A stretch of 64,000 nt of DNA from NCBI RefSeq assembly GCF_024713975.1, contig NC_091109.1:20429760-20493759 (forward strand), written 5' to 3'. The translations under genes were made by a program, and so were the position numbers. This document shows, in pieces, positions 11,501 through 20,194 of this stretch (the first letter of the stretch is position 1; each line of letters begins with the position of its first letter). This stretch comes from Paralichthys olivaceus. Lineage: Eukaryota; Chordata; Actinopteri; Pleuronectiformes; Paralichthyidae. The notes beneath the pieces are model-generated. The model saw only the letters and a list, made by a program, of their open reading frames with translations, ran no database searches and had not been told where the DNA came from.

Positions 11501-14500
11501 ATCTGCTGTAGTTACATTGTACACTGTTGTGTGATTGAGTTGTCGTGCAATGGCTGTTATGTTGTTAAGTGTTGTGTCACTAGGAGGTGTAACTGTAGTT
11601 TTATTGTAGAGTGTTGTGTTAATTGGAGAAGATGTAAGCGGTTTGACTGTTGTTATGTTGTAAACTGTTGTGTTACTGGTCAAAGATGCAAATGTATCAG
11701 TTGTGTTTACATTGTAAAGTGTTGTGTTATTTGGAATAGAAGTAAGTGGTGGGACTGTAGTTTCATTGTACACTGTTGTGTGATTAAGTAGATGTGCAGT
11801 TGCTGTTGTTATGTTGTATACTGCTGTGTCACTGGATGTTGTAACTGTAGTTTCATTGTAGAGTGTTGTGTTATTTGGAGAAGGTGTAAGAGGTGTGACT
11901 GTAGTTATGTTGTACACTGTTGTGTTACTGGGAGGAGGTGTAAGTGCATCTGGTGTAGTTACATTGTACAGTGTTGTGTGAGACAGCGTAGTTGTGTTAA
12001 ATGTTGTTGACGGACCCAGAGTAGTTGTTGAGTGGTTTGCAGACATTGTGGTGTTGGTTTGTGTTGAGTTGTAGTTTGTTGTGTTATTTGGAATATATGT
12101 AAGTGTTCCTACTGTTGTTATATTGTACTGTGTTGTGTTACTCAGAGAAGGTGTAAATCTATCTGTTGTAGTTACATTGTAGTGCGTTGTGTTGTTTGAG
12201 ATAGATGTAAGAGGTGTGACTGCAGTTATGTTGTACTCTGTTGTGTTACTGGAAGATGGTGTAAGTGTATCTGCTGTAGTTACATTGTACACTGTTGTGT
12301 GATTACGTAGATGTGCAGTTGCTGTTATGTTGTATATTGCTGTGTCACTGGATGTTGTAACTGTAGTTTCATTGTAGAATGTTGTGTTATTTGGAAAAGG
12401 TGTGACTGCAGTTATGTTGTACACTGTTGTGTTACTGGGAGGAGGTGTAAGTGCATCTGCTGTAGTTACATTGTACAGTGTTGTGTGAGACAGTGTAGTT
12501 GTGTTAAATGTTGTTGACGGAGCCAGAGTAGTCGTTGAGTGGTTTGCAGACGTTGTGGTGTTGGTTTGTGTTGAGTTGTAGTTTGTTGTGTTATTTGGAA
12601 TATATGTAAGTGTTCCAACTGTTGTTATATTGTACTGTGTTGTGTTATTTGGAGAAGATGTAACTGGTCTGACTGTTGTTATGTTGTACACTGTTGTGTT
12701 ACTCAGAGAAGGTGTAAATCTATCTGGTGTAGTTACATTGTAGTGCGTTGTGTTGTTTGAGATAGATGTAAGAGGTGTGACTGCAGTTATGTTGTACTCT
12801 GTTGTGTTACTGGAAGATGGTGTAAGTGTATCTGCTGTAGTTACATTGTACACTGTTGTGTGATTGAGTTGTCGTGCAATGGCTGTTATGTTGTTAAGTG
12901 TTGTGTCACTAGGAGGTGTAACTGTAGTTTTATTGTAGAGTGTTGTGTTAATTGGAGAAGATGTAAGCGGTCTGACTGTTGTTATGTTGTACACTGTTGT
13001 GTTACTGGTCAAAGATGCAAATGTATCAGTTGTGTTTACATTGTAAAGCGTTGTGTTATTTGGAATAGAAGTAAGTGGTGGGACTGTAGTTTCATTGTAC
13101 ACTATTGTGTGATTAAGTAGATGTGCAGTTGCTGTTGTTATGTTGTATACTGCTGTGTCACTGGATGTTGTAACTGTAGTTTCATTGTAGAGTGTTGTGT
13201 TATTTGGAGAAGGTGTAAGAGGTGTGACTGTAGTTATGTTGTACACTGTTGTGTTACTGGGAGGAGGTGTAAGTGCATCTGCTGTAGTTACATTGTACAG
13301 TGTTGTGTGAGACAGTGTAGTTGTGTTAAATGTTGTTGACGGAGCCAGAGTAGTTGTTGAGGTGTTTGCAGACGTTGTGGTGTTGGTTTGTGTTGAGTTG
13401 ACAGTAGATATCAATTCTGTTGTGTGTTGTTGTGTTGTGGTTGTGTTTTGAATCACTGTAGTTTGAGTGTACTGTTCTGTTGTACTTCTGGAGTCGGCAA
13501 TGGTTATACTATGTGAGGTTGTTTGAAGTGCGGGTTGCGCTGGTGAGGATTGTGTGTCGTTAATTGTTGTGGGTGAAGTTGTCGTGTCGGGCTGAGCTAT
13601 TTCTTGTGTTGCATTTGTCTGCTGCTCTGCTGTGGTGTTGTCAGTTGTTGTCTTAGTTTGTTGGAAGTGGGCGGTGACGGACGGAGCTGAAGCTTCAGAG
13701 GTGCCGGTTGTCGTGGAAGTCTGGGAAGTTCTTTGCGTGGTTGTGGAAAGTTCTGGAGGGCAACTGTCAGTCAGAAGAACAGCGAGTGTCTCATTCACGT
13801 CACTATGAGAGAAGAGACAAAAAGCAAAATATGCGATGTTCAGAACTTCATATGAATTTTTAACTTTATTTGATGTTTATTGTTTAGTGGGTTAGATCTG
13901 GTCGATTTCACAAGTTGAACCTGTGTTTATCTTTGCAGCGTTTGTTGAATACCAGAATTCCCAGATTTCAAAAAATAAATTTTTTTGAGAAAGAAACTGC
14001 AGATTTTTCTCTAACACACACACACACACACACACACATACTAGAACACCAGTTTTCTAAATATAATCATAATGCTGTATCATTTTACCATTGAACCAGA
14101 GTGGAGTCAGGTTGGCAGACATTAGAGGTCGGCTGGTCGCTGGCAACCCAGGTCCGGTTAGACGCCAACAGATTAGAGACAGTGGACCCAGGAGAACCAC
14201 ACAAGACTGAGGACAGAGATTTGCTTTTCAACGGAGAATTCATAATGGGATCAATGTGAAAAAACTGAAAAACATGAAGACTCACCCATGCGTGTGAGCG
14301 GCTTTTCATTTGTGATGACACTGTGGTGGTCAATGAGTCGTTGCACAACATTTCTCAGGAGGCACCCATTGACAGATCCATTCATCTCCAGAATCACCAT
14401 GCAGCTGGTTAAACTAGTGAGCAGCAGGATGCAGGTTAGAAATCCACCTTTATTAATTATTGTCAAACATAACGATCTGTATTGCACCCCACAGTGTGAG

Positions 14501-16711
14501 CATTTTTTTTTTTGTCATCTTTTTTCCTTATATTTCTTCACAAGTGCTTTCTGCATCTGCCCATCATCATCACTGATAAATATATAGGTCCACGAATTTT
14601 AATAAAGTGGTTCTTCATTTTAAATGTCTACCTCTGCGTGGTCCTCTGACATTCCACTTGAGTAAGCTAGAATAAAGAAAAGGTTCGGGTTAACACGATA
14701 GACAGCTTTCATATATTAAAATATATATAAATATCATCTACTGTAAGATTTACCTTGTAATGATTTGAAATCTCTGGATGAGGTTCACAAAACCTACGAA
14801 CAAGGAATCGTCAACGTCTCTTTCATGTTATTTGCAACAGTTTAGTTAGTTTAATTCTTGAGCTGCTTTTTAAAATACATTATTAAACTTTCAGCATTGA
14901 TTAAAAGTGGATAGTGACTTACCCTGTCAGCGCTGGATCACAAACAGTAAGTGTTGACAACTGCCAGATGATGTGTAGACAGTTAGTACGTATATAGCAT
15001 GTTTACAAAAGGAAGTTCAATCATATTGTGATGTTCTTACCAAATTCCTCAGGAAATTAATATCAACAGAAGGATCGCTGATATTGATTCTTATGGCGAA
15101 AAACTTGCCTGAAAAAGAAAATGCACAAATCAAAGCTGGGTTGGGTGTGTGTGCATTTAATAGTGCAAACATATACAGACAGAATATTCTGGTGGTTTTC
15201 TTACTTGAAGAGTTGCAGACCGCAGAACAGTCACAAAAGTGAGACCTTTGCCCTGAGAGACAGACAAACATCAGAATCAGAAGTCCTTTATTAATCCCCG
15301 TAGGGAAATTCAAACGGTTGCAGCAGCAGCAGGAGCAGCAGCAGCAGCAGCAGCAGCGGAAGCAGCAGAGTATTCAGGTGAACAGTTTGTCTGTGGTGTC
15401 GATACTCACTGCTGCAGGAGTGTGTTGTTGGTTGTTGAGCTGCGACGCTGTGGTTGAGCTGCAGGGGAGAGCTAACAGATGTAGAAGATGATAAGTGTGT
15501 CATGCAAACAAACACACACACAAGGGCTTACAGTGAGAACAGGGAGACAAACGTGATGTTCACCATTTAAACTGGGAGTGTGTGTTGGTCTGGCAGACGT
15601 CATCCAGGGAGGAAGTGAAGGTGCACCTCACAAAGTTGTCACCAGGGGACTTCGGGTCCTCGCACAGATTTCGACCTGACGGTGACAAAATCCTCAGGAT
15701 GGTCAGGAGTGTGTCTGTGTGTGTGTGTGTTTGTGTGTTCTTTCACTTTTGTGGACTTTTTTGGGCGGATTTGAAATTGTAAGAGGATATTTATGTAAAG
15801 TCTTGTTGTTTGTGAGAAACTACATCACATCTGACCCCTGACCTTAACCAGGACGATAATGCATTCCCCAGCCCCTCACCCTAACCTCAACCATCCAAAC
15901 TAAATGCCTCGCCCTTCAACCAAGTCTTAACCCAGCCCATGGAAAACGTGTGGTCCTCACTTTCCAAAAATTGCTGCAGTATTCAAATGTCTGCATTCTA
16001 ATTTGTGTTTTGCATATGAAGTATTACAGGTACATCCGCATGTGCAGCGTGTTCTCACTTTGTACAAGTATGGGTGTGTTTGTGTTCACACCATCATGAC
16101 CGTGTGTCATTTAAATGTCAGCTTAATGGCTTTTTCTGCTAATAAGCTGAAAATTGAATGATTGTGTTTGTTTTGTGTTGTGATGGATGGGGACTAAGCA
16201 GCGACTGATTGATGAGTGCTCACCGACTCTCTCCACCTCTCCAATGATACTCGCTCGGCTTCCATTGCTTCCAGCTTGCTGCAGTGCAGAAACTCCGGCA
16301 AGCTGCAGCTCACACGCTGAGAACGCGTGGCTGAGCTTCAGCAGCACGCCGCAGGTCGCGTTGCTGGAAACAACAAGTTCACCCCACAAGTGAGGAGTAG
16401 AAATCGGAAGTACACGTGTACAGCAGAATTACCTGGTGACATGATTTACCTCACGTTCCTCTGTTCACCACAGGAAACCTCGACCCACTGAGAAGAGAGA
16501 GAGAGAGAAGAGATGCACTTGTCTGTGTCGTCTGGGAGAGGTTTTATTCTGGAAAGTGGAATGATGTTTCCTGTTTCTGGGACAAACTGACCTGAACATT
16601 TGTTCCACCTTGACAGAAAATCTCTGGTGCATTTCCTTTGCAGCCAAATGCTTGAGTCAGCTGAGTGTGAGATGGAGAGACAGAGGCAGACAGATTCTGA
16701 GATGACGGCAG

Positions 16712-16768
<57 letters not shown>

Positions 16769-19700
16769 ACACATGCATACAATAATCTGGACTCATCTCG
16801 ACTTTAGCTTCTACCAACAGGACTCTGTATAAAAAGGCTCATGGGGCCCGTTCATCTCACTCAGTTTGAGTCTAAACATTCAAGGTTTCTTAATTTCACT
16901 GTGTAACACTACTATAAATGGTTGCCAGGCAATTTCAAAATTAATTTCAGGTGAGTCACAAGGTTGGAATGTTATTCTGGCACGATTCTGCTGCTGCTGC
17001 TCCCAAGAATGAATCCTGTGCCTGAAAGACTCGTTTGTGACAACGTGGCTATTAAAGTTATTAAGAGAAGACAGGGTGGAGACATGAAAAAACAACAAGG
17101 TGAAAGGTTTCACTCTCACCAGGTCTTTCACTTCGTCCTTTATATTGATTTGTTTGCTCTCAACACTTAGTATCATCCAAAAATAAGCATCTGCAGAAAG
17201 AACAGAAGATGTTTTTTCAGCCAGTTATATGTAAATAAAACTTCCTGAAGGGACAAAGCGTGAATATTTCTCACCTGTGTCGGAACAGAGCTGGCTGATG
17301 TTACAGTTTCCTGGTCCTGAACCTAAAAGAATAGAGAAGAAGGAGAAACACATTGAAATGTTGTTCATTCTTAACATTGTGTCAGACTAACCCATTATAA
17401 ATGAGTGACGTGAAGCCATGTCGTACATTTTTAATATTAAAATTTGGCAACTTTAAACATTTTTAAACATTTAACAGAAGTGATGGACAGTGATCAAACC
17501 ATGAGGAAATACTTAATTACTTAATTAAACTAAATTATACTTGATTGTATAATTAGTTATTGTATCATCCTTGACATTAGAAGGTTATCATAGCTTAGAT
17601 AAATGACCCACATTAAAAAAAATACTTTTATAACCTTTTATCATTAACTTTACTGACTTTCTAATCTTGTATTCTATAAATTAAACAGATCGCAACGGTG
17701 GACAAAAAAGTTTGATGTCACAGGAATTCTGCCACTTTTCAACAAAAACTAAGCCCTTAAAGTTTTACAACTTGACATTATTGTGTTATTATAATCGATC
17801 GAAGTGATGAACTGAATTACATAAATTTGACCAATTGAAATTGACAATGAGCACATCGCTCACCTGTGGTCGAAGGCGTCTGGCTGCTCAGGTCCGTGGT
17901 TGCTATGACTGGACCTGAGGTAGTTTGAGCTGACAGCACTAAATGGAAAAGATACAGGTCCAGTAAGAATGAGGATGAATATATTTCGTCGGAGATGTTA
18001 TTGTGAAATGATTCTTACCAGGTGGAGTTGAGAATAAGCGTTCATGTGAAGTTGTAATTGCTGGAACAACAAATGTCATTAAAGTTTCACTGCTTCAACA
18101 ATCTTTATCTTTCTTTATATGAATCTTGAGATTAAAAAAAACCAAAACACATTTAACAGCCCCCTCCCTTTGTCACAAACATGTGGACCAATGCACATGT
18201 ATGTTACAGATACACACAACATGCATGTGAGTGTGCAAGTCACCTGAGGATAAACCATTAGTAACACTTCTGCGAGCACGACGTCTCCACATTCTGTGGT
18301 CTACAGGAAACATAGAAACAGGCAACATTCAACTACCAACATGCTCTAAACATACATGCACAACTACAGGTGTTGGAGACGGACACTTCTTCTTCACATG
18401 AGGGATTTCAAACATCACATTCATATCATATGTTTCCTAATTAAAACTGGAGGGTTTGTTCTCTCTCATGTCTAGTTTGTTCTTTTTATAATAGTAGAAT
18501 AATATTTGATTTGGATCTATTTTTAGATACATCTCATAAAAGAAAAATGTGGAAGATCAGGCTGGAAAAACATTCCAGAGCTGCTTTCAGACGTGCACTG
18601 AACTCCAGAGAACCTCCGGACGATCTCCGAGGGACTATATGTGTTGTTGTAGCAAACACTTTCTCATGGTGTAGGATGAGAAAGTGGTGGGATACACGTA
18701 AAAGACGTCAAGAGAGCTTTTAGTTCTCAGACGCTAGTGTCAATGTGCTGTAAACAAAAACAAGCGATCTCCACAGCAGAATTAATATGGTACGTCCTGC
18801 CTGCTGCTCCACCCCTGACCTGAACGCTCCGGAGATCGAACCTCCTGTGTGGTTCATGTGTGAAAGGCAAACTCCCGAGAAAGTCCGGAGCCCATTCTGA
18901 GGAAATCCTCCAGAGTTCATGACTGAAAACAGCTTAGAATAAGATGCATGCTTGAAAACGTCTAAAGATCTTCATGCTTTGTCTTAGGTTGAACATGCAA
19001 ACAATGATTAGTTCTATCTATGCGTCGAATCAAGTTGTCTTTGAGATCAAGAGGACTTCATGCATGTCTCTCTCACCACACAGAAGGTTTGGGTCCCTCT
19101 CTCTGGCATTGGGACTGGTGATGCCCCAGTAACGAGCATCCCAGCCAATCACAGTGCCGTCCTCGCAGGAGTGATGGTCGTCCAGGTCGGCCCAAATCCG
19201 GAACATGTACAGCTCCACTTGTCCGAGCTGGGCCGCCCGGGGTCTGTCTCTGGGACGACAGCCCAGCCACAAGGAGCCGGAGGGGGGGATGGCCTGAGCG
19301 ATGACGGTCCTCTCGGCCACCATTTGCCCATCGACCTGGAACATTCAGATGTTAAATATTATATGTACAAATAAAGTGGTTCAGATTATTTTATTTTATT
19401 TACAGAACATTTAAGTAACATTTTAAATGCTTGACTTTTACCTGCAATGGAGTAATTTTATATTGTTACTTTCATTTAAATAATATTTTATATGCATGAG
19501 TTTTACTTTTATTGTTTTGTTACTTTTACTTAAATAAGGTATCGGTGTACGTATCCAACACGCTTCATACTTGTACACAGCAGATATTACCTCCAGGCTG
19601 AAGGAGTTGCGTAGTACGTCCCTCCTGAGACACACCCTGTGCCAGCGCATTAGGGACAACTGGATAGGAAATCTGTGTCGGACCCTGAGCAGCCAACCGT

Positions 19701-20194
19701 ACAACGCCCCGTCGTCTCCCTCCAGACCCAGCTCAGGCCTGGGGGCGTAGACCGAGCTGTAAGAGAAGGCCACCCAGGATCCGGGCACCAACACACGGAT
19801 GTCCACACACACGGTCATCTGAAAGAGCAGAGGCATGGCGGCCCTCTCCTGCAGGGTCCAGTGGTCCTCACAGCCATTTAATACTGCCTTGGTGTCTCCC
19901 AGGAAATATCCCAGTGCTGGAAAGGGAGAAAGAAATGCAGCTGTGAAGGTATAATTTTACTGCGCGGATGCTCTCGTTGCAGAAATAGTCTCATAAACTC
20001 TCAGATCCAAAGAAAATGGTTAATCTTAATGCTTTGCCATTTCAAATGTAATGCCTCTTTTTAATGTAAAACCAATAATCAAAACTAATATCTCTAAACA
20101 GACGTGTACCTTTGGGTGGAGCAGCTGCCAGCAGCAAGAACCAGATGACTAGAAGGAAATGGTGTTTCCATCCCCACTGTTCTTCGAAGCGCAT
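2299..20194 (-). CDS. adgrg2: Adhesion G-protein-coupled receptor, ADGRG2-type, with pentraxin domain and giant N/T-rich repeat exon
   Basis: Cell-surface adhesion GPCR of about 3,700 residues. Coding exons on the minus strand: 20110-20194, 19591-19916, 19077-19335, 18244-18300, 18019-18060, 17864-17938, 17275-17322, 17120-17190, 16592-16660, 16450-16487, 16224-16363, 15564-15675, 15410-15471, 15205-15252, 15041-15108, 14923-14962 (uncertain), 14754-14793, 14632-14666, 14286-14413, 14089-14206, 6356-13802, 6048-6184, 5806-5962, 5305-5460, 4989-5111, 4811-4856, 4621-4724, 4306-4430, 3963-4231, 3741-3840, 3022-3308, 2833-2934, 2474-2587, 2299-2384. Phases agree except around 14923-14962. Order of parts: signal peptide, pentraxin-like domain, two Cys-rich modules, N/T-rich stalk, GAIN, GPS, 7TM, tail. 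The helices and tail (DNYGL, FAWGP, LRLAENSDWSRTAT) resemble ADGRG2 as I remember it, and linkage with Xp22 genes agrees. The pentraxin domain is more typical of ADGRG4, so a G2/G4 mix-up is the main alternative. Confidence 0.88.
2833..6184 (-). CDS. adgrg2: adgrg2 GAIN domain, GPS site and seven-transmembrane core
   Basis: Exons 6048-6184, 5806-5962, 5305-5460, 4989-5111 and 4811-4856 complete the GAIN domain. Exon 4621-4724 holds the GPS motif: GGW.SAGC followed by [13 protein letters not shown], with the expected autocleavage between His-Leu and Thr, so the tethered agonist would begin TAFAILMDLS. Exons 4306-4430, 3963-4231, 3741-3840, 3022-3308 and 2833-2934 give the seven helices, including [54 protein letters not shown] and [13 protein letters not shown]. 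All B2-family landmarks are present, so receptor function looks intact. Confidence 0.93.
6356..13802 (-). CDS. adgrg2: adgrg2 giant exon: Asn/Thr-rich glycosylation-sequon stalk
   Basis: A single open exon of 7,447 bp (2,482 codons) runs from an acceptor at 13802 to a CAG/GTGAAG donor at 6356. It starts with a short ordinary segment ([16 protein letters not shown]). Then it becomes a very long tandem repeat made of Asn, Thr, Tyr, Ala, Ser, Val, Ile and Glu, in which N-Y-T, N-V-T, N-I-T and N-T-T sequons recur every few residues. It closes with the first helix of the GAIN domain ([20 protein letters not shown]). The repeat zone has no cysteine and almost no tryptophan or phenylalanine. It should be an extended, heavily N- and O-glycosylated mucin-like stalk. 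Both flanking junctions keep frame and the reading frame is intact throughout, which argues that the length is selected and not a pseudogene. Confidence 0.9.
7030..10740 (-). repeat. Coding tandem repeat, 93-bp (31-residue) unit and variants
   Basis: This is the C-terminal part of the giant exon. The commonest unit encodes about 31 residues, of the form [20 protein letters not shown] then [11 protein letters not shown]. In the cleanest part, 8080-8470, landmark strings recur exactly 93 bp apart (8081, 8174, 8267). Elsewhere units are spliced together in shortened or reordered forms. Every indel I could follow is a multiple of three, so the frame is kept. The plus strand reads as cysteine-rich open frames here only because the complement of Asn/Thr codons gives TGT and GTT. 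Confidence 0.88.
10740..13420 (-). repeat. Coding higher-order repeat with about 822/507/821-bp spacing
   Basis: The N-terminal part of the giant exon uses a different, longer unit rich in [12 protein letters not shown] and SNTT with interspersed Pro/Ser-Thr spacers. A landmark encoding [15 protein letters not shown] or [15 protein letters not shown] lies near plus-strand positions 13340, 12518, 12011 and 11190. The spacings are therefore about 822, 507 and 821 bp, as expected if a block of about 1.3 kb was duplicated by unequal exchange. Copies are highly similar, with only scattered substitutions, suggesting recent turnover. Confidence 0.82.
14089..15252 (-). CDS. adgrg2: adgrg2 cysteine-rich extracellular module, copy 2
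   Basis: Exons 15205-15252 (48 bp), 15041-15108, 14923-14962, 14754-14793, 14632-14666, 14286-14413 and 14089-14206 mirror copy 1: [18 protein letters not shown], a CDPALTGFCEPH segment, [11 protein letters not shown], a CMVILEMN strand, then [10 protein letters not shown]...VCQPD. Exon phases and sizes match copy 1 (48/48, 71/68, 38/35, 140/128, 112/118 bp). The exception is the middle, where the single 69-bp exon of copy 1 is replaced by two possible 40-bp exons. Entered in phase 0, the first of these hits a stop codon, so either one boundary is wrong, a small exon is missed, or there is a true or assembly frameshift. A short exon (15410-15471) links the two copies. Confidence 0.6.
15271..15370. 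mobile_element. Short retroelement-like fragment with CAG-rich tail inside an adgrg2 intron
   Basis: The string TCCTTTATTAATCCCCGTAG with GGAAATTC after it is a signature I know from abundant teleost short interspersed elements. It is followed by an imperfect (CAG)n tract to about 15370. A related string in the opposite sense occurs near 41380-41400. The class assignment is from memory. Confidence 0.45.
15564..17322 (-). CDS. adgrg2: adgrg2 cysteine-rich extracellular module, copy 1 (six exons)
   Basis: Exons 17275-17322 (48 bp), 17120-17190, 16592-16660, 16450-16487, 16224-16363 and 15564-15675 splice in frame with phases 1-1, 1-0, 0-0, 0-2, 2-1, 1-2. They encode a module of roughly 160 residues. 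It has paired cysteines (CNISQLC), an amphipathic strand ([11 protein letters not shown]), an LTQAFGC segment, [13 protein letters not shown], a CGVLLKLS strand, and a closing [12 protein letters not shown]...VCQTN...C stretch resembling the HRM-like segment before GAIN in ADGRG4. The same series of parts and phases recurs at 14089-15252, so this looks like one half of a tandem domain duplication. No function can be assigned. Confidence 0.68.
15832..15970. mobile_element. Dispersed repeat fragment (ACCCTAACC-rich, GGTCCTCAC motif)
   Basis: The stretch CCCTCACCCTAACCTCAACC followed by GTGGTCCTCACTTTCCAAAA belongs to a dispersed family that I recall as common in fish introns. A second copy in the opposite orientation lies at 47957-48150 in a phex intron (GTGAGGACATTTTGGTC, then CAGAGTTGGGTT). 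Boundaries are approximate. Confidence 0.45.
16707..16772. repeat. (CA)n microsatellite in an adgrg2 intron
   Basis: Pure CA tract of about 66 bp, upstream in transcript sense of the small exon 16592-16660. Confidence 0.88.
18577..18936. mobile_element. MITE-like element with terminal inverted repeats, copy 1
   Basis: The left end reads AGAGCTGCTTTCAGACGTGC and the right end CTGAAAACAGCTT, so the two ends form inverted repeats around an AGCTG(C/T)TTTCAG core, with further matches in the ACTCCAGAG/CTCTGGAG region. It spans about 360 bp with no coding potential. It sits in the adgrg2 intron between the exons at 18244-18300 and 19077-19335. A second member is at 32785-33118. This suggests a non-autonomous DNA transposon family. 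I did not see a clear target-site duplication. Confidence 0.55.
19077..19916 (-). CDS. adgrg2: adgrg2 pentraxin/LamG-like domain (two exons)
   Basis: Exons 19591-19916 and 19077-19335 together encode about 195 residues with the pattern of a pentraxin (PTX/LamG-like) domain. It starts with a short strand and Cys (VLNGCEDHW), continues through [18 protein letters not shown] and a WHRVCLRRD core strand, then [10 protein letters not shown] and [11 protein letters not shown], and ends in [14 protein letters not shown]. The Cys-x-DG(T/N)-(I/V)-x-x-W ending is a hallmark of pentraxin domains in adhesion GPCRs. Such a domain is known from ADGRG4, ADGRG6 and ADGRD1. I do not recall it in mammalian ADGRG2, which makes this architecture notable. 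Confidence 0.82.
20110..20194 (-). CDS. adgrg2: adgrg2 first coding exon: start codon and signal peptide
   Basis: The Met at 20194 opens a peptide with a short charged n-region ([12 protein letters not shown]), a hydrophobic core ([13 protein letters not shown]) and a proline after it, as expected of a cleaved signal peptide. The exon ends at a GTACAC donor in phase 1, which fits the acceptor of the pentraxin exon at 19916. I chose this start because it alone gives a secretion signal in the right phase. The 5' UTR and promoter are not defined. Confidence 0.72.

Noticed and set aside
7148..13339. A series of plus-strand open frames that look like cysteine-rich proteins ([13 protein letters not shown] repeats)
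   Set aside because: They are the exact complement of the Asn/Thr repeat codons of the adgrg2 exon. They have no splice or start context and no independent support.
16600..16785. Open frames with long His-Thr or Cys-Val runs over CA/TG microsatellites here and elsewhere (for example 52878-53272, 49854-50165, 36295-36591)
   Set aside because: These are simple dinucleotide tracts read in frame. They lack any coding context, unlike the His-rich insert inside the real ptchd1 exon.
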